From: Streptomyces sp. CoH27
GTDB taxonomy: Bacteria; Actinomycetota; Actinomycetes; Streptomycetales; Streptomycetaceae
Direction of reading: 5' to 3'
Length of the DNA: 49,919 bases
Assembly: GCF_020181035.1 (NCBI RefSeq)
Contig: NZ_JAIQYY010000020.1
Location: 170,456-220,374, forward strand
Below the pieces are notes generated by a model, which saw nothing but the letters and a program-made list of their open reading frames with translations, was not told the origin of the DNA and did no database searches. A program made the translations under genes and the position numbers. Each line of letters begins with the position of its first letter. Within the stretch, counting starts at the first letter, position 1. Positions 27,150-34,360 of the stretch are shown piece by piece.

Positions 27150-27662
27150 GTGACGGAAGGCACCACCTCCGCCGCTGCCGAGGGTGCAGACACCCTCACC
27201 CGCCTGGAGCAGGAGGGTGAGATCGCGGCGGACTACCTGGAGGGTCTGCTCGACATCGCCGACCTCGACGGCGACATCGACATGGACGTCGAGGCCGACC
27301 GCGCCTCCGTGTCGATCATCAGCGACACCGGTAGCCGCGACCTGCAGAAGCTGGTCGGCCGGGACGGCGAGGTGCTGGAGGCACTGCAGGAGCTGACGCG
27401 CCTGGCCGTGCACCGGGAGACCGGCGACCGCAGTCGGCTCATGCTGGACGTCGCGGGATACCGGGCCAAGAAGCGGTCCGAGCTGTCCGAGCTGGGCGCC
27501 AAGGCCGCCGCCGAGGTGAAGAGCACCGGCGAGGCCGTCAAGCTCAAGCCGATGACCCCGTTCGAGCGCAAGGTCGTGCACGACGCGGTCAAGGCCGCGG
27601 GACTGCGCAGCGAGTCCGAGGGCGAGGAGCCGCAGCGGTTCGTCGTCGTGCTGCCCGCCTGA
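27150..27662 (+). CDS. khpB: RNA-binding protein KhpB / Jag
   Basis: 170 residues from the GTG at 27150 with AAGAAGGAG upstream. A KH domain covers about 35-100 (LQKLVGRDGEVLEALQELTR), and the R3H domain carries MTPFERKVVHDAVKAAG near 130-146. The Jag N-terminal domain of Firmicutes is missing, as in other actinobacteria. It is an RNA chaperone linked to YidC by position in the operon. Confidence 0.96.
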   Translation: MTEGTTSAAAEGADTLTRLEQEGEIAADYLEGLLDIADLDGDIDMDVEADRASVSIISDTGSRDLQKLVGRDGEVLEALQELTRLAVHRETGDRSRLMLDVAGYRAKKRSELSELGAKAAAEVKSTGEAVKLKPMTPFERKVVHDAVKAAGLRSESEGEEPQRFVVVLPA

Positions 27663-27680
27663 TCGGTCCCCACGTTTCAC

Positions 27681-27708
27681 CGGCCCCGTCTGCCCGCAGG
27701 CGGGGCCG
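27681..27708 (+). terminator. Terminator between khpB and rsmG
   Basis: CGGCCCCG (27681-27688) pairs with CGGGGCCG (27701-27708) around an inner CTG/CAG pairing, followed by AACTTTG. It begins 18 bp after the khpB stop and ends the rpmH operon, at least in part. Confidence 0.75.
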
Positions 27709-27778
27709 AACTTTGTCAGCCTGGTAGTGGTGGTGGCCGGCGCGTGAAGTGCCGGCGCTGTACGGAAGGACGGTCCCC

Positions 27779-28495
27779 GTGACGGAGGCAGCGGAGCTTC
27801 CCCCCGCGCCCGAAGAGGCGCGGGAAGTATTTGGTGATCGCTTCGCCGATGCGGTCCGCTACGCGGAGCTGCTCGCTGAGGCGGGCGTGCAGCGCGGTCT
27901 GATCGGCCCGCGCGAAGTGCCCCGCCTGTGGGAGCGGCACATCCTCAACTGCGCGGTGCTCTCGGAGGCTGTTCCCGAGGGCGTGACGGTCTGTGACGTC
28001 GGCTCGGGTGCCGGACTGCCGGGCATTCCGCTGGCCCTGGTCCGAGAGGACTTGAACATCACCCTGCTGGAGCCCCTGCTGCGGCGTACCAACTTCCTCA
28101 CCGAGGTCGTCGAGCTCCTCGGCCTGGACCATGTCACGGTCGTGCGAGGCCGCGCCGAGGAGGTCCTGGGCACGCTGCCGCCGGTCCATGTGGTGACCGC
28201 ACGGGCCGTGGCCCCGCTGGACCGTCTGGCCGCCTGGGGCATTCCGCTGCTGCGGCCCTACGGCGAGATGCTCGCCCTCAAGGGAGACACCGCGGAGGAG
28301 GAACTGAAGGCCGCGGCCACGGCTCTCAGTAAGCTCGGCGCGGTGGAGACGTCCATCCTGCAGGTGGGCGAGGGCATCGTGGAGCCGCTGTCGACGGTGG
28401 TCCGGGTCGAGGTGGGCGAGAGCCCGGGTGGTGTGCGGTTCGCGGCGAAGCGGGCGAAGGCGGCGCGGACGGGCCGGACGCGCCGGCGTCGCTGA
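27779..28495 (+). CDS. rsmG: 16S rRNA (guanine-527-N7) methyltransferase RsmG
   Basis: 238 residues from the GTG at 27779, which has GGAAGGA upstream; another in-frame GTG at 27749 lacks one. The SAM-binding motif CDVGSGAGLPGIPLALV and the following strand ITLLEPLLRRTNFL identify the GidB family. It methylates G527 of 16S rRNA; loss gives low-level streptomycin resistance in Streptomyces. The C-terminus is basic (AAKRAKAARTGRTRRRR). It stands between khpB and parA. Confidence 0.97.
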   Translation: MTEAAELPPAPEEAREVFGDRFADAVRYAELLAEAGVQRGLIGPREVPRLWERHILNCAVLSEAVPEGVTVCDVGSGAGLPGIPLALVREDLNITLLEPLLRRTNFLTEVVELLGLDHVTVVRGRAEEVLGTLPPVHVVTARAVAPLDRLAAWGIPLLRPYGEMLALKGDTAEEELKAAATALSKLGAVETSILQVGEGIVEPLSTVVRVEVGESPGGVRFAAKRAKAARTGRTRRRR

Positions 28496-28587
28496 TCCGT
28501 CCTGACGAGCAGACGTACTCCACACAAGCTGCCAAACGTACGCAGGACGGAGTGTCGCAGAGGTCCGGTCGCAGTGGCTGTGCATCG

Positions 28588-28603
28588 TGTTTCACGTGAA
28601 ACG
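28588..28603. promoter_or_regulatory. parS: parS site 1
   Basis: TGTTTCACGTGAAACG, one mismatch from the perfect ParB-binding palindrome. It is in the parA leader, 92 bp after rsmG, and could allow ParB to influence parAB transcription. Confidence 0.95.
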
Positions 28604-28733
28604 TCGCTCACTGCTGCACGGCATTATCAGTCGTGGCCGCGCTGCGGCCGAACCTCGCGACCGCAAGCCCCTGGGTTCTCTGGGAGAGGATCCCGCCTCC
28701 CGGGGCACTCCGTCCCTCTCCCGGGGCACGGAG

Positions 28734-28760
28734 TTGTCCACAGAGGTGGATTTCTCCACA
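28734..28760. promoter_or_regulatory. DnaA boxes in the parA leader
   Basis: TTGTCCACA (28734-28742) is a perfect match to the actinomycete DnaA box. It is followed by the related TTCTCCACA (28752-28760) in the same orientation, with an inverted GGTGGATTT between them. They lie about 40-60 bp upstream of the proposed parA start and 6 kb from oriC. Confidence 0.6.
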
Positions 28761-28796
28761 GAAGACCAGACCTCACTGGTTCACGACCCCGAAGAC

Positions 28797-29870
28797 ATGG
28801 GAGGCTCTGTTCATTGCGAGCCTGAAGTCGAGGAGAGTGAATCCTTGCGGTCCGACGCCAACATCGCGGGACCGATGACCGATCCGGTCCCCGGTCCCCG
28901 TACCGAGTCGATGGGGGCGGATGTTTCACGTGAAACACCGCCTCCGATGGACGACACTCCGATCGGTCGTGCGGCCCAACTGGCGGTAGAGGCTCTGGGC
29001 CGCGCCGGCGAAGGTCTGCCGCGACCGGAGCAGACGCGAGTCATCGTGGTTGCCAACCAGAAGGGCGGCGTGGGCAAGACGACGACGACCGTCAACCTTG
29101 CCGCTTCGCTGGCCCTGCACGGCGGGCGCGTCCTGGTGATCGACCTCGACCCCCAGGGCAACGCGTCCACCGCCCTCGGGATCGACCACCACGCCGAAGT
29201 CCCTTCCATCTACGACGTGTTGGTGGAGAGCAAGCCGCTCGCCGAGGTCGTCCAGCCCGTCCAGGACGTCGAAGGTCTCTTCTGCGCTCCCGCCACCATC
29301 GATCTCGCCGGTGCGGAGATCGAGTTGGTGTCGCTCGTGGCCCGGGAGAGCCGGCTTCAGCGGGCGATCCAGGCGTATGAGCAGCCGCTGGACTACATCC
29401 TCATCGACTGCCCTCCCTCCCTCGGCCTGCTGACCGTCAATGCATTGGTGGCGGGCCAGGAGGTCCTCATCCCGATCCAGTGCGAGTACTACGCGCTGGA
29501 GGGCCTGGGCCAGCTCCTGCGCAATGTCGACCTGGTGCGGGGGCACCTCAACCCCACGCTGCATGTGTCGACCATCCTGCTCACCATGTACGACGGCCGG
29601 ACGCGTCTCGCCTCCCAGGTCGCGGAAGAGGTGCGCACCCACTTCGGCGACGAGGTGCTGCGGACGAGCATTCCCCGCTCGGTCCGCATTTCCGAGGCGC
29701 CGAGTTACGGGCAGACGGTGCTGACCTACGATCCTGGATCGAGCGGTGCCCTCTCCTATCTTGAGGCGGCCCGAGAAATCGCGCTGAAGGGCATCGGCAT
29801 CAGCTACGACGCGAGCCAGGCCCATATCGGCGCCCAGAACGACCCGAGCATGGTGGAGGGGATCCAGTGA
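28797..29870 (+). CDS. parA: Chromosome-partitioning ATPase ParA
   Basis: 357 residues from the ATG at 28797. The start is uncertain: a TTG at 28845 with a better AGGAGAG site would give 341 residues. The deviant Walker A is KGGVGKTTT (from residue 89), with LVIDLDPQGNASTALG and YILIDCPPSLGLLTVNAL following, all ParA hallmarks. About 80 disordered N-terminal residues precede the ATPase; within them ADVSRET is encoded by a parS site. ParA forms filaments along sporulating hyphae and positions the ParB-origin complexes. Its stop overlaps the parB start. Confidence 0.95.
   Translation: MGGSVHCEPEVEESESLRSDANIAGPMTDPVPGPRTESMGADVSRETPPPMDDTPIGRAAQLAVEALGRAGEGLPRPEQTRVIVVANQKGGVGKTTTTVNLAASLALHGGRVLVIDLDPQGNASTALGIDHHAEVPSIYDVLVESKPLAEVVQPVQDVEGLFCAPATIDLAGAEIELVSLVARESRLQRAIQAYEQPLDYILIDCPPSLGLLTVNALVAGQEVLIPIQCEYYALEGLGQLLRNVDLVRGHLNPTLHVSTILLTMYDGRTRLASQVAEEVRTHFGDEVLRTSIPRSVRISEAPSYGQTVLTYDPGSSGALSYLEAAREIALKGIGISYDASQAHIGAQNDPSMVEGIQ
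28922..28937. promoter_or_regulatory. parS: parS site 2, within parA
   Basis: Perfect TGTTTCACGTGAAACA lying inside the coding sequence for the disordered N-terminus of ParA, where it is read as D-V-S-R-E-T. Confidence 0.97.
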
Positions 29871-30970
29871 GCGAGCGACGGAGGGGGCTGGGACGTGGTC
29901 TCGGCGCACTGATCCCCGCTGCCCCGACCGAGAAGAATCCGGCCCCGGCCGCGCTGGGGGGCGGAGCCTCCGCCTCCCCGGCGGCCGTCCCGGTACTGAC
30001 GACCGACCGCGGAGTGGCCGCGGCGAAGGTGGCCACGCTGCCGCCTATCACGCAGGAAGCCGTTGAGGAGCCCCCGGCCGCCCCGGCCGTGGAGACGTCG
30101 GCTCCTCCGATGGGCGCGCACTTCGCCGAGATCCCCCTCGACGCTATCTCGCCCAACCCCCGTCAGCCGCGTGATGTCTTCGACGAGGACGCGCTGCAGG
30201 AACTGGTCATCTCCATCAAGGAGGTCGGTCTCCTCCAGCCCGTCGTCGTACGGCAGCTGGGGCCCGCCCGCTATGAGCTGATCATGGGCGAGCGTCGTTG
30301 GCGGGCCTGCCGTGAGGCCGGCCTGGAGGCCATCCCGGCGATCGTCCGGGCCACGGAGGACGAGAAACTCCTCCTGGACGCGCTGCTGGAGAACCTGCAC
30401 CGTGCGCAGCTGAACCCACTGGAAGAGGCGGCCGCCTACGACCAGCTGCTGAAGGACTTCAACTGCACGCACGACCAGCTGGCCGACCGGATCGGGCGTT
30501 CCCGTCCTCAGGTCTCCAACACGCTGCGGCTGCTGAAGCTCTCGCCTACGGTCCAGAAGCGGGTCGCCGCCGGGGTCCTCTCTGCCGGTCATGCCCGGGC
30601 GCTGCTGTCGGTGACGGATCCCGAGGAGCAGGACCGGCTGGCGCACCGCATCGTGGCCGAGGGGCTGTCGGTGCGTGCCGTCGAGGAGATCGTGACCCTC
30701 ATGGGGTCGCGGCCCCAGACGCCCCAGCGCTCCAAAGGCCCGCGTGCCGGCTCCCGGCTCTCCCCGGCGCTGAACGAACTGGCGACCCGTCTGTCGGACC
30801 GGTTCGAGACCCGGGTGAAGGTCGACCTCGGCCAGAAGAAGGGCAAGATCACCGTCGAGTTCGCCTCCGTCGACGACCTGCAGCGCATCCTGAGCACCCT
30901 CGCGCCGGGCGAGGGTCCGGTGCTCCAGCACGAGTTCCAGGACAGCGCGGCGGAGGACCAGGACGACTGA
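29867..30970 (+). CDS. parB: Chromosome-partitioning protein ParB
   Basis: 367 residues from the GTG at 29867, overlapping parA by 4 bp. The N-terminal RRGLGRGLGALIP is the ParA-contact region. The ParB/Srx CTPase domain has PNPRQPRDVFDEDALQELV and the box GERRWRACREAGLEAIPAIV. A helix-turn-helix follows (LADRIGRSRPQVSNTLRLLKL). The C-terminal dimer domain ends in an acidic tail. It binds the parS sites and spreads along the origin region. Confidence 0.98.
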   Translation: MSERRRGLGRGLGALIPAAPTEKNPAPAALGGGASASPAAVPVLTTDRGVAAAKVATLPPITQEAVEEPPAAPAVETSAPPMGAHFAEIPLDAISPNPRQPRDVFDEDALQELVISIKEVGLLQPVVVRQLGPARYELIMGERRWRACREAGLEAIPAIVRATEDEKLLLDALLENLHRAQLNPLEEAAAYDQLLKDFNCTHDQLADRIGRSRPQVSNTLRLLKLSPTVQKRVAAGVLSAGHARALLSVTDPEEQDRLAHRIVAEGLSVRAVEEIVTLMGSRPQTPQRSKGPRAGSRLSPALNELATRLSDRFETRVKVDLGQKKGKITVEFASVDDLQRILSTLAPGEGPVLQHEFQDSAAEDQDD

Positions 30971-31000
30971 TCCCGTCCGATCCTCTCGGGCGTACAGGAC

Positions 31001-31037
31001 GCGGGCCGTGTCCGGTGTGTACCGGAACACGGCCCGC
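31001..31037 (+). terminator. Terminator of parAB
   Basis: GCGGGCCGTGT (31001-31011) and ACACGGCCCGC (31027-31037) pair perfectly, extended inside by CCGG/CCGG pairing, and are followed by TCTTTGCTTTG. It begins 31 bp after parB. Confidence 0.85.
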
Positions 31038-31145
31038 TCTTTGCTTTGAGTCTGTATCGAGTGAATCGCTTCGTGGATACGATGCGAAAAGGTATGGCGC
31101 ATCCACCGGACAGCAGCTGCATCTGCGAGTGGGGAGACGGGAGCC

Positions 31146-31403
31146 ATGCGATTGATGAGCCGTACCGGACTGGTGAGCGCGGGTCTGAGCCTCGGAGCGG
31201 TCGGCGGATTCGTCGGCAGCCTGCTCAGGGAACGGAGCGCTCTGACAGCCGCGCGCGATGCGGCGAGCGAAGGAAGCGAGGAACAGCCTTCATGGGGCGT
31301 CGGCTCGTGCCGCTCACGCTGGACAACCTTCAGGACCTCCCCCCACGCTGTCGCTCGTGTGTCTTCTGGGAGCTCGACCCCGTCCGAGGAGAAGCAGCGG
31401 TAA
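31146..31403 (+). CDS. Possible small membrane protein overlapping the acetyltransferase gene
   Basis: 85 codons from an ATG at 31146 preceded by GGGAGACGGGAG. The first 45 residues are plausible as a small membrane protein: a basic start, then GLVSAGLSLGAVGGFVGSLL and a charged helix LRERSALTAARDAASE. The rest runs out of frame into the acetyltransferase gene (overlap of 112 bp) and has low-complexity composition. It could be a genuine overlapping gene or only a leader. No function can be given. Confidence 0.35.
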   Translation: MRLMSRTGLVSAGLSLGAVGGFVGSLLRERSALTAARDAASEGSEEQPSWGVGSCRSRWTTFRTSPHAVARVSSGSSTPSEEKQR

Positions 31404-31909
31404 AGGCGGGCACCTCCGCGCTGGAGAAGGAAGCCTGGATCTCCGCGGTCCTGCTGGACTGGGGGTCGTGCGGCCGGGTGGTCTACGTCGATGACGTGCC
31501 GGTGGGGTACGTGCTCTACGCCCCTCCCGCCTATGTCCCGCGCTCGACGGCCTTTCCCACCAGCCCGGTCTCGCCGGACGCCGTTCAGCTGATGACGACC
31601 TTCGTCATGCCCAGCCATCAGGGGCAGGGACTGGGCCGGGTGCTGGTGCAGACGGTCGCCAAGGATCTGCTGCGCCGCGGGTTCAAGGCGATCGAGGCCT
31701 TCGGCGACGCCCGCTGGAAGGAGCCCGCCTGCCTGCTGCCGGCGGACCATCTGCTGGCCGTGGGATTCAAGACGGTACGGCAGCATCCGACGCACCCCCG
31801 GCTGCGGCTGGAGCTGCGCTCGACGCTCTCCTGGAAGGAAGACGTGGAGATGGCACTCGACCGGCTGCTGGGAGCGGTCCAGAAGGAACCGGCACTGAGG
31901 CCGCTGTAG
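31292..31909 (+). CDS. GNAT-family N-acetyltransferase
   Basis: 205 residues from the ATG at 31292 with GCGAGGAA upstream; the frame is open to 31046 but without support. The acetyl-CoA-binding motif A is QLMTTFVMPSHQGQGLGRVLVQTVAKDLLRRG. The N-terminal part has CRSCVFWELD with a CxxC pair, which suggests a metal site or disulphide. The acceptor is unknown. Conserved between parB and trxA in Streptomyces; it converges on trxA across a shared hairpin. Confidence 0.9.
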   Translation: MGRRLVPLTLDNLQDLPPRCRSCVFWELDPVRGEAAVKAGTSALEKEAWISAVLLDWGSCGRVVYVDDVPVGYVLYAPPAYVPRSTAFPTSPVSPDAVQLMTTFVMPSHQGQGLGRVLVQTVAKDLLRRGFKAIEAFGDARWKEPACLLPADHLLAVGFKTVRQHPTHPRLRLELRSTLSWKEDVEMALDRLLGAVQKEPALRPL

Positions 31910-31930
31910 CCGTCAGCGGTGCGACATAAG

Positions 31931-31964
31931 CGAATGGGCCAACCCCTGGAGGTTGGCCCATTCG
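31931..31964. terminator. Bidirectional terminator between the acetyltransferase gene and trxA
   Basis: A perfect 14-bp stem (CGAATGGGCCAACC 31931-31944, its complement 31951-31964) with a 6-nt loop sits between two convergent genes. It abuts directly on parS site 3 and serves both directions. Confidence 0.85.
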
Positions 31965-31980
31965 TGTTTCACGTGAAACG
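31965..31980. promoter_or_regulatory. parS: parS site 3, next to trxA
   Basis: TGTTTCACGTGAAACG fills exactly the 16 bp between the terminator stem and the trxA stop codon (31981-31983). Confidence 0.95.
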
Positions 31981-32307
31981 TCACTCGGCGATGAAGTCCT
32001 CAAGGTCACGGACGATCGCGGCCTTGGGCTTGGCGCCGACGATGGTCTTGGCGACCTCACCACCCTGGTAGACGTTCAGGGTGGGGATGGACATGACGCC
32101 GTACTTCGCGGCCGTGTCCGGGTTCTCGTCGATGTTGAGCTTGACGATCTCGATCTTGTCGCCGTACTCCTGGGCGATGGCTTCCAGAGACGGGGCGATC
32201 TGGCGGCACGGACCGCACCAGGCGGCCCAGAAGTCCACCAGGACGGGCTTGTCGCTCTTGAGGACGTCCTCGTCGAAGGAGGCGTCGGTTACTGCCTTGA
32301 GGGCCAC
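31981..32307 (-). CDS. trxA: Thioredoxin
   Basis: 108 residues from the GTG at 32307, with TAAGGAG upstream. The active site is WCGPC (30-34) in VLVDFWAAWCGPCRQIAP, and the cis-Pro loop is MSIPTLNVY. It reduces protein disulphides and is recycled by TrxB, whose gene lies 46 bp upstream on the same strand. It is expected to be under SigR control through the trxB promoter. Confidence 0.98.
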   Translation of the reverse strand: MALKAVTDASFDEDVLKSDKPVLVDFWAAWCGPCRQIAPSLEAIAQEYGDKIEIVKLNIDENPDTAAKYGVMSIPTLNVYQGGEVAKTIVGAKPKAAIVRDLEDFIAE

Positions 32308-32353
32308 AGCGGGCTCCTTACCTTGATCGTAGGGTGGGGCGAGGAAGAGAAGG

Positions 32354-33325
32354 TCAGACAGCGGCGGTCTTCTCGGGCTCCGCCTGGTCCTCGTCCGCGA
32401 GGGCGGACAGGAAGCGCTCGGCGTCCAGGGCGGCGGAGCAGCCGGTGCCGGACGCGGTGATCGCCTGACGGTAGGTGTGGTCGACCACGTCACCGGCGGC
32501 GAAGACACCGGTGAGGTTGGTGCGGGTGGACGGCGAGGCCACCTTCAGGTAGCCCTCCTCGTCCAGGTCCAGCTGGCCCTTGAACAGCTCGGTGCGCGGG
32601 TCATGGCCAATCGCGATGAACAGACCCGTCACGGGCAGCTCGGACAGCTCGCCGGTCTTGACGTTGCGCAGCTTCAGACCGGAGAGCTTCTGCTCGCCCT
32701 GGATCTCGGCGACCTCGCTGTCCCAGACGAACTTGATCTTCGGGTCGTTGAAGGCACGCTCCTGCATCGCCTTGGAGGCGCGCAGCGTGTCCCGGCGGTG
32801 GACGATCGTCACGGACTTGGCGAAGCGCGAGAGGAAGGTGGCCTCCTCCATCGCGGTGTCGCCGCCGCCGATCACGGCGATGTCGTGGTCCTTGAAGAAG
32901 AACCCGTCACAGGTGGCGCACCAGGAGACACCGCGGCCGGAGAGGGTGTCCTCGTTCGGCAGACCGAGCTTGCGGTGCTGGGAGCCGGTGGTGACGATGA
33001 CGGCCTTCGCCTTGTGCACCGTGCCCGCGGTGTCGGTGACGGTCTTGATCTCACCGGTCAGATCGACGGACACGACGTCGTCGGGGATGAGCTCGGCGCC
33101 GAAGCGCTCGGCCTGCGCCCGCATGTTGTCCATGAGCTCGGGACCCATGATGCCGTCACGGAAGCCCGGGAAGTTCTCCACTTCGGTGGTGTTCATCAGC
33201 GCGCCACCGGCGGTGACGGCACCCTCGAACACCAGGGGCTTCAGCGACGCGCGCGCGGTGTAGAGCGCCGCCGTGTAGCCTGCGGGCCCGGAGCCGATGA
33301 TGATCACGTTACGGACGTCGCTCAC
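32354..33325 (-). CDS. trxB: Thioredoxin reductase
   Basis: 323 residues from the GTG at 33325 with GACGAGGAA upstream. It is a FAD/NADPH flavoprotein with GSGPAGYTAALY (11-22), the redox-active pair C136-A-T-C139 in WCATCDG, the NADPH motif VIGGGDTAMEEA and the C-terminal FAD motif VFAAGDVVDH. It passes electrons from NADPH to TrxA. Its leader carries a SigR promoter. Confidence 0.98.
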   Translation of the reverse strand: MSDVRNVIIIGSGPAGYTAALYTARASLKPLVFEGAVTAGGALMNTTEVENFPGFRDGIMGPELMDNMRAQAERFGAELIPDDVVSVDLTGEIKTVTDTAGTVHKAKAVIVTTGSQHRKLGLPNEDTLSGRGVSWCATCDGFFFKDHDIAVIGGGDTAMEEATFLSRFAKSVTIVHRRDTLRASKAMQERAFNDPKIKFVWDSEVAEIQGEQKLSGLKLRNVKTGELSELPVTGLFIAIGHDPRTELFKGQLDLDEEGYLKVASPSTRTNLTGVFAAGDVVDHTYRQAITASGTGCSAALDAERFLSALADEDQAEPEKTAAV

Positions 33326-33396
33326 GGCTTGATTCCTCGTCTCTGGTCTGCGTCAGTCGACCGGTGGGAGTGCCTTTCGGAACTCTCACCCCACCC

Positions 33397-33422
33397 AACG
33401 GATCCTACGGGGCGCGCATTCC
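33397..33422 (-). promoter_or_regulatory. SigR-type promoter of trxBA
   Basis: On the minus strand GGAAT (33422-33418) and GTT (33399-33397) are separated by exactly 18 bp, the published consensus GGAAT-N18-GTT of the disulphide-stress sigma factor SigR. The predicted start is near 33390, giving a leader of about 65 nt. trxBA is a classic SigR target in Streptomyces coelicolor. Confidence 0.88.
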
Positions 33423-33450
33423 CGGTGTGTCCGGGCACACGCATACCGGG
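33421..33450 (-). terminator. Hairpin after the sigM / anti-sigma operon
   Basis: CCCGGT (33421-33426) pairs with ACCGGG (33445-33450), with inner GTGT/ACAC pairing. It lies 31 bp past the anti-sigma stop and its last bases overlap the -35 element of the trxB promoter. Asymmetric, so only moderately convincing. Confidence 0.5.
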
Positions 33451-33481
33451 TAGGGGTGATGGACAGACCGCTCCGGCGGAC

Positions 33482-34360
33482 TCAGCGCCGGGCGAAAGAG
33501 TGCTTCAGGAGCACAGTCCCGGCCGTGCCGGACTGTTGCCGAATGCAGGCCGCGTCGACGACGTAGGCCGTGACGCGTGTGCTGTCGTCGGGGTCCGGCA
33601 GGACGACCAGGTAAGCGCTCTTCCCGCCGTAGTTGCCTGCCTTCGCCGCCAGGGCCTGATCGCTCCGGGGGATCGCCAGCCGGACACAGTCGGGAACGGC
33701 GATCTCCGTCTGAAGCAGGGTGTTCGCGCTCTCGGTGCCCATCGGGGTGCTCCGGTCGCTGGTGATCCCGGACCGCGGGTGCTGACTGTTGTAGCCAGGC
33801 TGCGATGCCTTCTTCGCAGCGAGCAGATCGTGTACCTGATGTTGGATGCTGGCGCCGGAGAACGCGCTGATGGACGGGCTCGGCGTGCTGTGAGCCGTAG
33901 TGGTGGAGCTGCCGCCGGTGAGCGACTGGATCACCAGAGAGCCGGCTCCCAGGACGGCGGCGGTGAGCACCGTTCCCAGGACGACGTTCCTGCGGTGCCG
34001 ACCGCGTCCGTTCTTCTTCCGGCCGGGTCCGGTCGTCGCCTGCGGGCGGCCGGCGGGTCGATCGGTGGGATGGTCGGCGGGGCGATCGGCGGGGGGCGAT
34101 GTTTCACGTGAAACGTGCCCCTCGGCGGCGAGGGCGGCATCGATACGGGCGGCCACGTCGGCCGGCATGGGTTCCGCTTCCGGCGCGGAGCCCAGCAGCC
34201 CGCGGATCTCCTCCAGGGCGGCACGGACGTCCGCACACGGCTCGCACGTCTCCAGGTGGCGGCGTATGTCTGTGCTGCGGTCCGGGGGGAGAAGGCCTTC
34301 GGTGAGGTCGGAGATCTCCTCGACGTCCGGGTGCCCGGCCGTGCCGGTCGTGGAAGTCAC
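33482..34360 (-). CDS. Anti-sigma factor with zinc-finger domain (SigM-associated)
   Basis: 292 residues from the GTG at 34360, with CGGAGGTGGG upstream. The anti-sigma zinc-binding motif HLETCEPC gives His35, Cys39 and Cys42. A Pro/Arg-rich linker follows, one membrane helix (about 125-147) and an extracellular domain to 292 with two Cys (VPDCVRL, DAACIRQ). Its start overlaps the sigM stop in GTGA, and its position matches the anti-SigM gene Rv3912 between sigM and trxB2. It should hold SigM inactive at the membrane until a signal arrives. The linker contains VSRET, encoded by parS site 4. Confidence 0.9.
   Translation of the reverse strand: MTSTTGTAGHPDVEEISDLTEGLLPPDRSTDIRRHLETCEPCADVRAALEEIRGLLGSAPEAEPMPADVAARIDAALAAEGHVSRETSPPADRPADHPTDRPAGRPQATTGPGRKKNGRGRHRRNVVLGTVLTAAVLGAGSLVIQSLTGGSSTTTAHSTPSPSISAFSGASIQHQVHDLLAAKKASQPGYNSQHPRSGITSDRSTPMGTESANTLLQTEIAVPDCVRLAIPRSDQALAAKAGNYGGKSAYLVVLPDPDDSTRVTAYVVDAACIRQQSGTAGTVLLKHSFARR
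34100..34115. promoter_or_regulatory. parS: parS site 4, within the anti-sigma gene
   Basis: TGTTTCACGTGAAACG inside the codons for the linker between the zinc-binding domain and the membrane helix, again read as V-S-R-E-T. Confidence 0.95.

Larger units (their letters stand above)
28496..28796. other. parAB leader region with parS and DnaA boxes
   Basis: 301 bp between rsmG and parA. It holds a parS site, a direct repeat TCCCGGGGCAC (near 28698 and 28720), an inverted repeat ACTCCGT/ACGGAGT and two DnaA boxes. The reading frame of parA is open through here to a GTG at 28587, which lies at the edge of parS and is not considered the start. Confidence 0.6.

Noticed and set aside
25902..27680. 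Minus-strand open frame of 592 codons opposite yidC and khpB
   Set aside because: Spans two certain genes on the other strand and has a low-complexity Leu/Gly/Arg composition.
28587..28796. Extended N-terminus of ParA starting at the GTG in parS site 1
   Set aside because: No ribosome-binding site, and the region carries parS and DnaA boxes; the ATG at 28797 or TTG at 28845 is more likely.
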